A stretch of DNA of 64,000 bases. It comes from Cymodocea nodosa. Lineage: Eukaryota; Streptophyta; Magnoliopsida; Alismatales; Cymodoceaceae. The notes beneath the pieces were generated by a model. That model did not search any database. It was not told where the DNA came from and was given only the letters and a program-made list of their open reading frames with translations. The DNA lies in the NCBI GenBank assembly GCA_036874045.1, contig CM072335.1:20529501-20593500 (forward strand), read 5' to 3'. The translations under genes and the position numbers were made by a program. Positions 12,599 through 24,097 of the stretch are shown piece after piece; within the stretch, counting starts at the first letter, position 1, and each line of letters starts with the position of its first letter.

Positions 12599-14800
12599 TG
12601 TTTGGATTTTTCCCAGCACTATACTAGAAAAACTTGGATTTGTTACTTCTGTTTTTACTTAGTTAATTTATCTTTATGCCTATTCTTTTTCTTTTAGAAG
12701 TAAACAAACAACCTTTAATACAATGTAGATATTAATTCCAATTTGTACTTTAAGTGCAAGTGCACAATGTCTTTTGTATCAGTGTGCAAGTACAGTTCGA
12801 TCCCACAAGGAATTACTTAAGAACCTAGAACTATCTATTTGTTAACAATCAAATTTATATATTCAATAAGCTCTCCGTTGAATTACAATTAAATCAACGG
12901 ACAAAGTTCATTGAGTTATGGCTAACTCAACGGACTAACCTCGTGGACTTAAGTTAACTCCACGAGCCTATCTTTTCTTTTTAATACTGCTATTTATAGA
13001 GGAATTTGGCCAACCATTGGGCGATTCCACAGATTGTAAATAACATCAATTAAGATCTTTAATGTTAGTAAACACTGGATTTATCATTAAGCATACTAAC
13101 ATTCAGATAATTCAAATAGTAACCATTAAAATCTTTGAGTCTTTTGAACAAACTAATTTCAGTAAACTGTAAAACTAAAATAAACATAAAACAATCACAA
13201 CACTGACAAAGATAATATTAATCACAATACAACACAAACAATACAACACTCAAAGACAACATACAAACATAGATAAATTGTTTTTGGTATTTTTGTTTTA
13301 ATATGAACATGGAAATGGGCGAAAGGTGAAATGTAAAGTAATCTTACTTGATAGTAAATACTTCTGTCACTACTTGCAATGTGATTACACCACTGAAAAT
13401 TAAACCACTTACAATTTTGTCTCCTCTCCCTATAGAATCGCGAGTCCAGAATTGCAAGATGATCTCCTCTTCAGCATACAGGCATCAACCCGAAGCCAAG
13501 GCTAGAAGCTTTACGATCTCCTGAAATATGAGTCGGCGCCTGGTGAAAATGGCTTCCCTTCCCACGACGCGATCACTCCTCACAGTAGTTGTTAGGCACT
13601 GTGTTTGGCTCAAAATCGACCCAACATCAAGCAGGTATTCTCACAGACCTCCGATGGTTGGTGATTGTGGTGGTGGTAACGATGGTTAGTGTGGTACTTT
13701 GGAGAATTGCGGATACTGCCTATAGAAAGCTCGGTGTTCCTCCTCTGTACACACTAGTCGTCCATTGATCACACCCTTTTCTTCTTTTTCTTCTTTTCTT
13801 TTATATTTCTTCAGTAGTAACTGCTTCTGCTTGAATGGTCGGTTGGATTTCCTTCATTCATATCAACGACGATGCTTTCTTCTCCCTGCACGATACGTGC
13901 AGTCATGGTTTTTCTTCCATCTGTCCTATTTTTGCAACCGCTACAATGGCATATTAGAAAATAAATAGTCCGTGGAGTTATATATAACTCAACAGACTTT
14001 CTTCGTTGATTTAACTATAAAACACGTGCATAAATTTAACTATCCAATACTTAGGTGCATTTCGGATACTTACAAACTTAACTATCCGATGCTCATATGC
14101 ATTTCGGATAGTTACAGATAACTCACCGATATATAACTTAAGTAAATCTACCAGATCTCGACATGTGTCAGCAGCAGTTTAATAATAAAATACACATTTC
14201 GAAGAGTTAGAGGTCTAACTATCCGATGCTCAAATGCATTTCGGATAGTTACAGATAACTCACCAAAAATTCACTTAAGTCTCTTTACTAGAACATGACA
14301 CGTGTCCACAGCTATTTTATAAATAAAAAGAGATTTCGAAGAGTTACACATGTAACTGTCTGATGCCCAACTACAATTTTGGATAGTTAGAGATAATTCA
14401 CCGAAAGTTCACTTAAGTCATGCATTATGGTTTCGACACGTGTACTTCAGGAAATAATAAAATATTCTTTCAAAACATAACTGTTCGATAGTTTAAACAT
14501 AACTATCCGACATGTTCGGTCTGTTAAACATAATTGTCTGAAATATGTCCGGTATGTTAAACATAACTGTCTGAAATATAAGAAAATTCGGATACTTAAG
14601 AATTTCACAACCTGCAACTTACCGACAGTTCAGAAATGTACTAAGTTAACATTAATTCCCCAAAATTCAGTAGTAATTCTAATTAAATCATATAACAATG
14701 CAATTATAACATAATGGCTTAATTCTCATATGATAAGCTAAATATTATGCAATTAACCATCATTTAACCGTTAATAATATGCACTTTTTCATTCTAAACA
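12599..14800 (-). repeat. 5' LTR of Gypsy-1
   Basis: 2,202 bp with inverted tips TGTTT...AAACA, next to the PBS. The minus-strand TATA box TATAAAAG (complement of 13,797-13,804) is likely the promoter. U3 contains repeated hairpin-forming pairs AACTATCCGA/TCGGATAGTT (about 14,036-14,250) and several CACGTG/ACACGTGT G-box-like motifs. U5 contains a conserved block around GATCGACCTGTACTTGC-type sequence, also present in the other family LTRs. Homologues: 4,066-6,342, 31,775-33,745 and the right part of 15,382-17,537. Confidence 0.9.
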
Positions 14801-15381
14801 ATTTTCAATCAATTTGCTTCTAACTCCAATTTGTTTATCTTCTCTTAGATCTTCATTTTAAGTGGTTCTTCTATTTGCAGAAGATAATTTGAAGACTGTA
14901 AATTGTCTATTGTAGATTTTGGTTGTCCTTTGATGAATCTGATTTCCCTACCTTTGTAGTCATTCAACATGGCTCATGCAAGCCTTGTTTCCTTTAAAGA
15001 ACATGATTCGATCATTATGATACTTTTGATACCAATTGTTAATTTCAGAATATCATAACTGATTCTTAGCTAATTGCCTTCTGATTACCAACTATTTAGC
15101 TTCTTAAACTCTCTCTTCAATAGATTCCTTCAAAACATATGCAGAGAGCAATTTGTGACTGTAGTCTGGTTGCTGTAGATTTTGCTCTCCTTGAGCATCA
15201 AGATTTTAGGCACAATTTTCACTTAGTCTAAGTGAGCACTTTCTACTAATTTATGGTGCCTCTTGTAATACCAAATTTTTTCTGTCATAACTGGTTTGGA
15301 GCTATAGATCAACTACTCCCCTTAAACCATATAAATGGCCAGCAGGTTGCCCATTAGATCCTCTATTAAGTATTTGTTGAG
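14801..15381 (-). other. Flank of Gypsy-1; possible Copia 5' leader/LTR remnant
   Basis: About 580 bp with no supported gene. On the minus strand the sequence AACAATTGGTATCAAAAG (about 15,030-15,047) resembles a Copia LTR end followed by a tRNA-Met-type PBS, with an ATG-containing leader after it, so this may be a leftover of an old Copia insertion. Evidence is a single motif. Confidence 0.35.
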
Positions 15382-17537
15382 TGTTAGGACCCTAGTATTT
15401 TGATAATGCAAAAACTTATGTAAGGAAACCAAATTGTATTTCACAAATATAATAGCTCAATAAAAGATCAGAAAGCAGACGAACAGATGGAGAAAGTTTC
15501 AAAAGATATTGCTATAGAGCTACAGGAAAATCAGACAATTACAGGTCTAAGTATCCGAAGAGCAAGTTTAAAGTAGAAGCAATACTATCAGACAGTTAGA
15601 AGAATAACTATCCGAAATTATAAAGCATTTAGAGAGTTATGAAAGGTAGTTGATTGAATGATCGGAGAGTTAAGGAGTTAACTATCTGAAAGTAAAAGGA
15701 AAATCGGAAAGTTAGAAAGGCTAACTATCCGAAACTTAAGTCATTTAATTAACTACGTGTAGAAATTCAGAATAGAAGCTTAAAGAATTTTTCGGAGAGT
15801 TAGAAAGATAACTATCTGACTTTTTCGTTGAGTTACAGGTATAACTTTCCAAAACTAAAGTTATCCTATTACGCATGTGCAGAATGGAGAAGACGGTAGT
15901 TAAAAGCTTAAAAGGAAAAATCGGAGAGTTAGATAACTATCCGAAATTTCAAGAGAGTTTCGGTGAGTTACAGTTTAACTTTCCAAAACTTAAGTCATTG
16001 AATTTCCCACGTGTAGAAATCCAAACAGAAGCTTAAAAGGAAAATCAGAAAGTTACTAGAGATAACTATTCGAAATCCTGCAAGTGTTGAGTTACATGAA
16101 AATACACTAAGGTAACGCGTTAGGTTAGCGGCTTATTTCTTTATTGCATGTATTTTATAGTTATTTTCCAAAATGCCACTATAGCGGTTGCAGGAACAGA
16201 CAGTTGGAAGGAAAAATCATGTTTGCACGTATCATGCAGGAATTCAATCACGCATGGAGAAGGAAGCATCACCGTTGATCTGAAGGAAGGAAATCCAACT
16301 GATCATTCAAGCAGAAGCAGTTACTACTGAAGAAATATAAAAGAAAAGAAGAAAAAAAGAAGAAAGTGTGATCGATGGACGGTAGTGTATACAAAGGAGG
16401 AGCACCGAGCTTTCTGCAAACAGTATCGGCGATTCTTCGAAGTATCACACCAACCATCGTATCACCACCATAATCACCAATCATCGGAGGTCTATGAGGA
16501 TACTTGCCTAATGTCGGGTCGATTCCGAGCCAAACACAAAGCCTGACAACCACTATGGGGAGTGATCATGTCGTGGGAAGGGAAGACATTTTCACCAAGC
16601 GCCGACTCATATTTCAGGAGATCGTAAAGCTTTTAGCCTTGGCTTCGGGTTGATGCCTGTATGCTGAAGAGGAGATCATCTTGCAATTCTGGACTCGTGA
16701 TTCTATAGGGAGAGGAGACAGAATTGTAAGTGGTTTAATTTTCAGTGGTGTAATCGCATTGCAAGTAGTGTCAGAAGTATTTACTGTCAAGTGAGATTAC
16801 TTTACATTTCACCTTTTGCCCATTTCCATGTTCACATCAAAACAAAAATACCAAAAATAATTTATCTTTGTTTGTATGTTGTATTTGAGTGTTGTATTGT
16901 TTGTGTTGTATCGTGATTAATGTTATCTGTATCAGTTTTATGATTGTTTTATGTTAGTTTTAATTTTACAATTTACTGAAATTGGTTCGTACAAAAAACT
17001 TAAAGATTTTAATGGTGACTGTTTGAATCATCTGAATGTTAGTATTGCTTAATGATAAATCCAATGTTAACTAGCATTAAAAAGCTTAATTGATGTTATT
17101 TACAATCTGTGAAATCACCCAATGGTTGGCCGAATTCCTCTGTAAATAGCAGTATTATAAAGAAGAGACAGGCTCGTGGAGTTAACTTAAGTCCACGAGG
17201 ATAGTCCATTGAATTAGCCATAACTCAACGAACTTAGTCCGTTGAGTTAATTCTAACTCAACGGAGTGCTTATGGAATATAAATTTGAATTGTTCACAAT
17301 CAAACATTTCTTAAATTCGTCAGCAATTCCCTGTGGGATCGACCTGTACTTACACACTGATACAATAGACACTGTGCACTTGCAGTTAAAGTACAAATTG
17401 GAATTAATATCTAAATTGTATTAAAGGTTGTTTGTTTACTTCTAAAAGAAAGAATAGGCGTAAAGATAAATTAACTAAGTAAAAATAGAAGTAACAAATC
17501 CATGTTTTTCTAGTGTAGTGCTGGGAAAACACAAACA
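15382..17537 (+). repeat. Solitary + strand LTR, apparently chimeric (Sirevirus-like start, Athila-like end)
   Basis: The first ~60 bp (TGTTAGGACC, then TAGTATTTTGATAATGCAAAA) match the Sirevirus LTR start on the minus strand at 46,587. From about 16,085 to the end it is collinear with the Athila-like LTRs (complement of 12,599-13,980), including the TATA box TATAAAAG (16,336-16,343) and the terminus GCTGGGAAAACACAAACA. The middle (15,480-16,080) is a run of repeated blocks built on CGGA(A/G)AGTTA...TAACTATCCGA. No internal region adjoins it, and I see no clear target duplication (left TTGAG). Confidence 0.7.
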
Positions 17538-17540
17538 ACG

Positions 17541-17675
17541 TTGATGACCCCTTACATATATAGGGGCAACGGTTGGTGATACCCAAAAGATAAGTTTGCC
17601 CCTATACAAATTATCAAAGAAATATAATCATATTCAATGACACATACATATACTTGATGAAAGACACACACATCA
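17541..17675 (-). repeat. 3' LTR piece of Copia-2
   Basis: On the minus strand it begins TGATGTGTGTG after the polypurine tract AATGGGGAGA and is collinear with the start of the Copia-1 LTR, about 135 bp being present. It abuts the chimeric + strand LTR that ends at 17,537. Confidence 0.8.
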
Positions 17676-20600
17676 CAAATCTCCCCATTGTCTTTCATCA
17701 ATCTTCACCATGAACAGGTGATGGATCACCAAGACCCAACTTGGGTCAGTAGTAGCAATAGACGTTGAGTAAGTCCAAGCAATGCTTGAACTTGCTTTCA
17801 ACAACACCCTTTGTAAACATATCAGCCGGATTGTCCTTTGTGTTGACCTTCATAATCTTTATCCTGTCTTCATTCCTGAGGAAGTGATACTTAACATCAA
17901 TATGTTTAGTTCTATCATGAAAGACATTATCTTTGGAAAGACAAATAGTGCTAAGACTATCACGGAAGATATCAGCTTTATCAATGTGCCAACCAAAGTC
18001 TCCAAGTAAGCCTTTCGACCAAATCCCTTCCTTTACAACTTTTGTCATAGCCACATATTCAACCTTAGTTGTGGATAGAGATACCGTAGGCTGAAGAGTT
18101 GATTTCCAACTCACAATAGAACCTGCAAATGTAAAGACATAACCAGATAATGATCTCCTTCTGTCAACATCACCTGCATAGTCTGAGTTTGTATAACCAA
18201 CCATAGTACAACCCTAATCTGTTGCATATAACAAGCCAACACCTGGAGTTCCTTTCAAATATCTGAATATCCTTTTAATTGCTTTCCAATGTTCCCTGCC
18301 CGGATTGGACATGAACCTACTAACAACACTCAAAGGAGAAAGTTGCTGAATACAATAACAAATAAACATGTGTACTCTTATCAAGAGTTTTAACATATAC
18401 ACATGAATCATAGTTGTTGTGTCTAAAACCAACTTTAACTATAAAGGCATCAAACCTTTTGTACCATTGTCATGGTGACTGTTTAAGTCCATACAAGGAC
18501 TTATTTAATTTGCACACCCAATCAGATTTACCTTTCACCACAAACCCTATTGGTTGTTCCATCCAAATATTTTCTTCCAACTCACCATGCAAAAAGGCTG
18601 TCTTTACATCTAGTTGTTCCAATTCTAAATTCTCTGTTACAACAATGTATAATAAAATTCTAATAGATGTATGACGTACAATAGGAGCAAATACCTCATT
18701 GAAGTCAACTCCTTCTCGCTGTGAATAACCTTTGGCGACTAATCTTGCCTTGTGCTGCACACCTGCGTTGCCTTGAGTCCCAATCTTCTTCTTATAGACC
18801 CATTTGCAACCAACAATATTTGTGTTCTTTGGACGTTTCACTAGTTCTCAAGTCTTGTTCTTATGGAGAGATTGGAGTTCCACCTCCATAATAGACATCC
18901 AAAGACCAGCTTCTGAATCTTTCATTGCAGCTTCATATGTAGGTGGATCAACAGAATCCTCCACCTCAACTGCTACTTGTAAGGAAAAAGCAAATTGTCG
19001 TAGCCATATCTAATCAAAGGTCTAACGTCTCTTCTAAGACAATCTTTGCCAATGGTTCTTGGTGGTGGTTGCTCCACCTCTTCCTCCTCAACTTCATTTT
19101 CCTGAGTTTCAGATGAGATTTCTCTAATTTCAACTTGATTAGTGATAGGCGGCTGTTGTGCGTCATCTATCTCCATCTATTCTGGAAGGGTCTACTCAAT
19201 TTTTGGTGTTTCACCTACTAGTTTATCTATTGCCTGCAAAAGAGAATTCTCATCAAAAGTAACATCACAGTTATATATTACTTTGTGAGATTCAATATCA
19301 TATATCCTGTATCCCTTTACACCAACACCATAGCCCACAAATATGCCTTTCTTAGCACGTGGTTCCAGCTTGCCATTATTCACATGATAGCAAGTTCGAC
19401 ACTCGAAAATTCTGAGCTTTGAATAACTAGTAGATCTTTTCAACCATACCTCAAGAGGTATCTTCCCATCTAAGGCACTAGAAGGGGACCTGTTCACCAG
19501 AAAGGAAGCTGTGTTAACAGCCTCTGCCCAAAACTTCTTGCTTAAACCTACATGAGAAAGCATACAACATGCCTTTTCTAGGAGTGTTCTGTTCAATCTT
19601 TCAGCCACTCCATTTTGCTGAGGGGTATACCTGACAGTGTTATGCCATGTAATGCCTTCATCTTTACAAAAGTTATCAAATTCTTGAGAACAAAACTTAA
19701 GACCATTATCAGTTCTGAGATATTTTACCTTTCTGTCTGTTTGGTTTTCTACCTACTTCTTCCAATGCTTGAAGCAAGAAAAAGCTTCACTTTTGTGTGT
19801 CAAAAAGAAAACCCAGTTCATCCTTGAATGACAGTCAATGATAGAAAGAAAATATTTGGAACCTGCAATAGAAGGCTGACGTGAAGGCCCCCAACAATCA
19901 ACATGAATATAATCAAGAACTCCCTTGGAGCTATGTTGACTACATGCAAATGACACTCTTTTCTGTTTGCCAAAGACACAATGCTTGCACATGTCAATAC
20001 AAACAACCTTGTGCCCATCAAACTTGCCCAGACTACTCAGTTTCTGCGTTCCTTTCTGCCCCAAATGACCCATCCTTGAGTGCCACATGATAGAAAAATC
20101 CTGCTAACTAGATATAGCTGATGTAGCTGAGCCAACAATTGGAGTGCCCTGCAAAATGTATAAGGGACCAGATTTGGTTTCCTTCATAACAACTAATGAG
20201 CCTTTCAGTATGCTGATCTTCCCCTCACCACCTGTATATCTATAACCCTTAGCATCAAGGGCCAATAGTGAGATCAGACTTTTTTCAAGCTTTGGGACGT
20301 GCCAAACGTCCTCCAGAATTCTAATTGTGCCATCATGCAGTTTAAATTTTATAGTACCCACACCAACTCTAGAACGCACATCATCATTGGCCAAAGTCAC
20401 TTGACCACCATCCACCTGCTCGTAGGTGTCAAAATACTCCTTAGTAGGAGTCATATGATGTGAAGCTCCTAAGTCCATAATCCAATGATCATCAGAATAG
20501 GCACTGCAACAAACTGTAAGAGAAAAGTCATCACCTAACGCAGAACTAGTTTCTGCCACAGCAGCCTTTCCTTTGTTCATAAGCTTGGGACAATGTGATT

Positions 20601-21649
20601 TCCAGTGTCCTTTCTCCTTATAGTAATGGCAAGTATCCCTAGAGTACTTGCCCTTCGGCTTGCTTCTACTTCTATTCTTCCCTCCACCTTGTCTCTAGCT
20701 TCTTCCCCTATTCTCTTGCTATTGAGCTAAGAGGCCAACACCACTTGCCTCGTTTCTACCATGCACCATGTGCCTGAGCTCCTTAGAATGAAGGTTGGAC
20801 CTCACTTCTTCCAATGTAATTGAATCTCTTCCAACTGCACAAGACTGAACAAAGTTTTCATAACTCAATGGGAGTGAACAAAGCAAGATAAGAGCTGCAT
20901 CTTCATCTTCTATGATTACTCCAACATTCTTGAGTTCCATCAGAATAGCATTTAGCTGATCTAAATGCTACTTAAGAGGTACACCTTCCATCATCTTTAA
21001 AGAGAACAGTCTCTGCTTTAACAACAATTTGTTTGTTAAAGACTTAGTCATATGCAATGACTCAAGTTTCTACCAAAGACCTAACGAGATAGATTCATCA
21101 GCAACTTCTATTATAACTTCATTAGACAAACACAACAAGGTGGTGGAGTGAGCTTTCTCCTCTTGCAATTCAAACTCTAGCAAATTTCTATTCAGAGTAG
21201 CTTCCTTATTTAAAGGAGCCCAAATACCTTGTTGCTTTAGAAGTGCTTTCATCTTAATTTGCCATAAGCTAAAGCTATTCCTACCATCAAACTTTTCTAT
21301 CTTCAACCCCGAAGTATTCATGTTTTCAAAACAATAAACAACTAGCAATACACACGAGATACAATGTGATTTCAACAAACACAATTCTACAGCAAGGTAC
21401 ATAATAGTAAGTAATATCTCAACAACAATATGCTACTAAAACTACTGATTTCAACGAAATGCATTCAGCCACAAGCCAAGCACACTACTTATCACAAAAC
21501 AGTAGCAAATAATCACACAAACCAAGCACAAAACCACAATCACAAAATGCCTAAAATCCGACAATCAAAGAGTCACTCGTCTAGAAAACTGCTTTGCCCT
21601 AGCCAGACGCCTCCTATTTTATCTCTCTGAATACGAAACTTCTGACCAC

Positions 21650-22023
21650 GAAATTTTAAATGGAGGAATTCCAGGAATCTTACTACACGTTCTCAAAATT
21701 TTAGATTCAACGGAACACGGACGAGGAAGGCGCACGACTTGGCGTAGGAGTGTGCAGACTAGCGCCGGCGACGACGGCAGTTACGACAATGGGGGATATC
21801 CTTGCGGAAATGGCTTGAACCTTGATGAATCTCTTCGAAATTTTAAATGAAGGAATTTCAGGAAGCTTACTACACGTCCTAAAAGTTTGAGATGTAACGG
21901 AGCACAGACGAGGAAGGCACACAACTTGGCGTCGAAGTGTGCAGATTAGCGCCGACGACGACGGTAGTTACAACAATGGAGAGATCCCTTGCAAAAATGG
22001 TTTGAACCTTGATCAATCACTTC
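21650..22023. repeat. 187-bp direct repeat, two copies, in the Copia-2 leader
   Basis: Two adjacent 187-bp units (21,650-21,836 and 21,837-22,023), each starting GAAATTTTAAATG(G/A)AGGAATT and containing AGCGCCG(G/A)CGACGACGG. The copies differ at scattered positions. They lie in the untranslated leader between PBS and gag. This GC-richer block stands out against the AT-rich element. Confidence 0.85.
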
Positions 22024-22055
22024 GAAACTTCAGATGCAAACCCAGAGATGTCCAA

Positions 22056-22071
22056 CCTGGCTCTGATACCA
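22056..22071 (-). promoter_or_regulatory. Primer-binding site of Copia-2, tRNA-Met type
   Basis: The minus strand reads TGGTATCAGAGCCAGG, the usual Copia PBS complementary to initiator tRNA-Met, 2 nt from the LTR. Confidence 0.92.
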
Positions 22072-22073
22072 GT

Positions 22074-22437
22074 TATTGTGCGAAAAGATCAAACAAACGT
22101 GGAGCATCTAGGGGTGGCATGGAGAAGAGATCTACGTGGAAGAGAGGATTGCGAGTGGAGAATTCGAAGAACAACAAATTTACGTGATTCCCAAACACAG
22201 GTACGTCCATGGGTGATCAATCTATCGTGATCCCTTGTTGTATGGTTGCTGGTACAAAGAAGGGGGAGAACAAAATCAAGGGATGGTTTGGCATGGCATC
22301 CCTTGGACGTGGATGACCCCTCACATATATAGGGGCAACAGTTGGTGATACCCAAAAGACAAGTTTGCCCCTGTACAAATTATCAAAGAAATACAATCAT
22401 ATTCAATGACACATACATATACTTGATGAAAGACACA
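22074..22437 (-). repeat. 5' LTR of Copia-2
   Basis: About 364 bp, collinear in inverted orientation with the 371-bp Copia-1 LTR (GTGCGAAAAGATCAAAC at one end, the ATGAAAGACAC end at the other). It lies beside the PBS and is inserted into a Gypsy capsid sequence. Confidence 0.85.
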
Positions 22438-22817
22438 AGCATCTATACTCATGTTCGACATTTTCATCATTTGACAAACTTCGTTAAATTCTCTAAGGAA
22501 ATAATAGGCATCTTCCCTTTCTAATCCATGACAAAGAAGGGGGAGAACAAAATCAATGGATGGTTTGGCATGGCATCCCTTGGATGTGGATGACCCCTTA
22601 GATATATAGGGGCAACGATTGGTGATACCCAAAAGACAAGTTTGCCCCTGTACAAATTATCAAAGAAATACAATCATATTCAATGACACATACATATACT
22701 TGATGAAAGACACACGCATCACAAGCATCTATACTCATGTTCGGCATTTTCATCATTTGACAAACTTCGTTAAATTCTCTAAGGAAGTAATAGGCATCTT
22801 CTCTTTTTAATCCATGA
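22254..22817. repeat. 277-bp tandem duplication spanning LTR and target
   Basis: Two units, 22,254-22,530 and 22,531-22,817, each beginning ACAAAGAAGGGGGAGAAC and ending in CTAATCCATG/TTAATCCATG. Each unit contains the outer ~190 bp of the Copia LTR plus ~90 bp of the adjoining Gypsy capsid sequence (complement of ...REFNEVCQMMKM...). The duplication therefore happened after Copia-2 inserted. Confidence 0.87.
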
Positions 22818-23114
22818 AAATGTGGCAATTGACTAATATAATTAGATTTCAGTTCAAACCTATCTCCCTCAAAGTTTGGCAATCGAATGCATGAAAGTTC
22901 ATCAACTAATTCAGGATACAAAATTTCCCCTAATGGTTTTTTCTACTAGAGCAGCCATATCTTCATTATCTTTTAAAGAAAGGTTAGCTACACCCCTAAG
23001 GATTTCATTAAAGTCCAATTCAAAAAAATTTTCAATACGTCTCTGTGTTGAATAATCATGTGTAGGTGTTCTTACTAATCGTTTAGTGCTAAGAGAACGA
23101 ATCCATGTGCTCAT
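22440..23114 (-). pseudogene. Gypsy gag capsid fragment
   Basis: Starts MSTWIRSLSTKRLVRTPTHD at 23,114 and runs left into FELKSNYISQLPHFHG, then YYFLREFNEVCQMMKM, which matches the N-terminal capsid region of plant Ty3/Gypsy gag proteins of the Athila/Tat group. The fragment ends where Copia-2 and its duplicated LTR block begin. It lies downstream of Gypsy-2 ORFx in the same orientation. It may be part of Gypsy-2 or the start of another element. Broken fossil. Confidence 0.7.
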
Positions 23115-24097
23115 AAACTCTTAACATAAAGTAAAATAGCAGAAGATTAATTACATACCAGTCTGAAGCTTTATATTCAGTAAATAGTTGTTGACGGATG
23201 AAGTTGAATCAACTGCTTCTCCTTCCAATTCCCCAACGAATTTCCTTTTCTTTCAAAAGTGCTGGTAACTAGTAAGTAACATGTTATTCTATATTTATAA
23301 TGCGCGTTCAAAAAGCAAATGAATCTCATTGCAAGAACATATCTTGTAACGTGCAATGTGGTTCCTATTTTTATGGGTACGTGTGCCACTTCTAATTTCA
23401 AATTTTAATAACCGCTAAACCCACAAAGTTTTGTTCGTAGCTAAAAGAATAACCGTTTAGCTTAAACAATGAACTAACCTCGTTGAGTTACAGTTAACTC
23501 AATGGACTAGCTTCGGTTACTATTGCTAACTCCACAGACTAACTTCGTTGAGTTACAGATAACTCAACAGAGTGACCTTTTATTATATTATTGATCTCAT
23601 GGAGTTAAGGTTAACTCAACAAACTTACTTCATTGAGTTAACACTTAGCAAATTTCTAAGCTTACTCCTCATATTAACTTCTTCTTTTTTTTCTCTCCTG
23701 CATTTTTTTCAATTTAAATAAAGTTAAATACATGTCATTAATGAAGTGTTCTAATTAAAACTCATTTAAATCTTAACATTATATAAATATTTAACTTGCA
23801 GTTCATTTCATGTTATGCAAAATTTATATTTTACTTTGCAGCATGCATATATTTTCAGGGATTAACTAGTTATCTTGCATTTAATCCTATCATTCATAAA
23901 ATTTGTATATCTTTTAAATAGTCTTGTATCTTATTCAAATAGTTATATAATATTCAAGATAGTTCATTCATTACATCATTCTCAAACACGACTGCAAAAA
24001 CATCTAAAAAACATTCATTCATTTATATGAATAGTTTACATTACAATCAATCAGATATTTTTCATACATCTATAAGTACAAGTAGATGAACAATACA
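23115..24097 (-). other. Non-coding stretch between Gypsy capsid fragment and ORFx
   Basis: About 980 bp, AT-rich, no gene. It holds a cluster of GTTGAGTTA/TAACTCAAC palindromes (about 23,470-23,640) like those in the family's LTRs and spacers. On the minus strand a TATA-like ATTATAAATATAG lies about 190 bp upstream of the capsid ATG (complement of about 23,292-23,304). No LTR is recognisable. Confidence 0.5.

Larger units (their letters stand above)
2763..14800 (-). mobile_element. Gypsy-1: Athila-like Ty3/Gypsy element
   Basis: Fossil element read right to left: 5' LTR (12,599-14,800), tRNA-Asp-type PBS (12,574-12,591), gag knuckle/linker (about 11,540-12,420), protease, RT, RNase H and integrase (7,831-11,496), spacer with palindromes, then ORFx (2,763-7,256). 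PR-RT-RH-INT order defines Gypsy. The tRNA-Asp PBS, long LTRs (about 2.2 kb), integrase tail with [11 protein letters not shown] and an extra ORF after pol point to the Athila lineage. No capsid part is seen between PBS and the knuckle. It is broken in several places. Its 3' LTR is not in the window because Copia-1 sits at its left end. Confidence 0.88.
17541..22437 (-). mobile_element. Copia-2: Tnt1/Tork-like Ty1/Copia element
   Basis: Fossil element read right to left: 5' LTR (22,074-22,437), PBS (22,056-22,071), leader with a 187-bp duplication, gag (about 20,600-21,402; KIEKFDGRNSFSLWQIKMKA and a knuckle-like RDTCHYYKEKGHWKSHCPK), protease (about 20,104-20,580; WIMDLGASHHM), integrase (about 19,190-20,090; MWHSRMGHLG, CVFGKQKRVSF), RT (about 18,215-18,900; KARLVAKGYSQREG), RNase H (about 17,746-18,210; YTNSDYAGDVDRRRS) and a short 3' LTR piece (17,541-17,675) after the purine-rich tract at about 17,680. 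Same family as Copia-1. It has several breaks. Confidence 0.93.

Noticed and set aside
15377-17542. Target-site duplication for the chimeric LTR
   Set aside because: The left pentamer TTGAG and the sequence right of 17,537 (ACGTT) do not match, so I cannot support a clean insertion.
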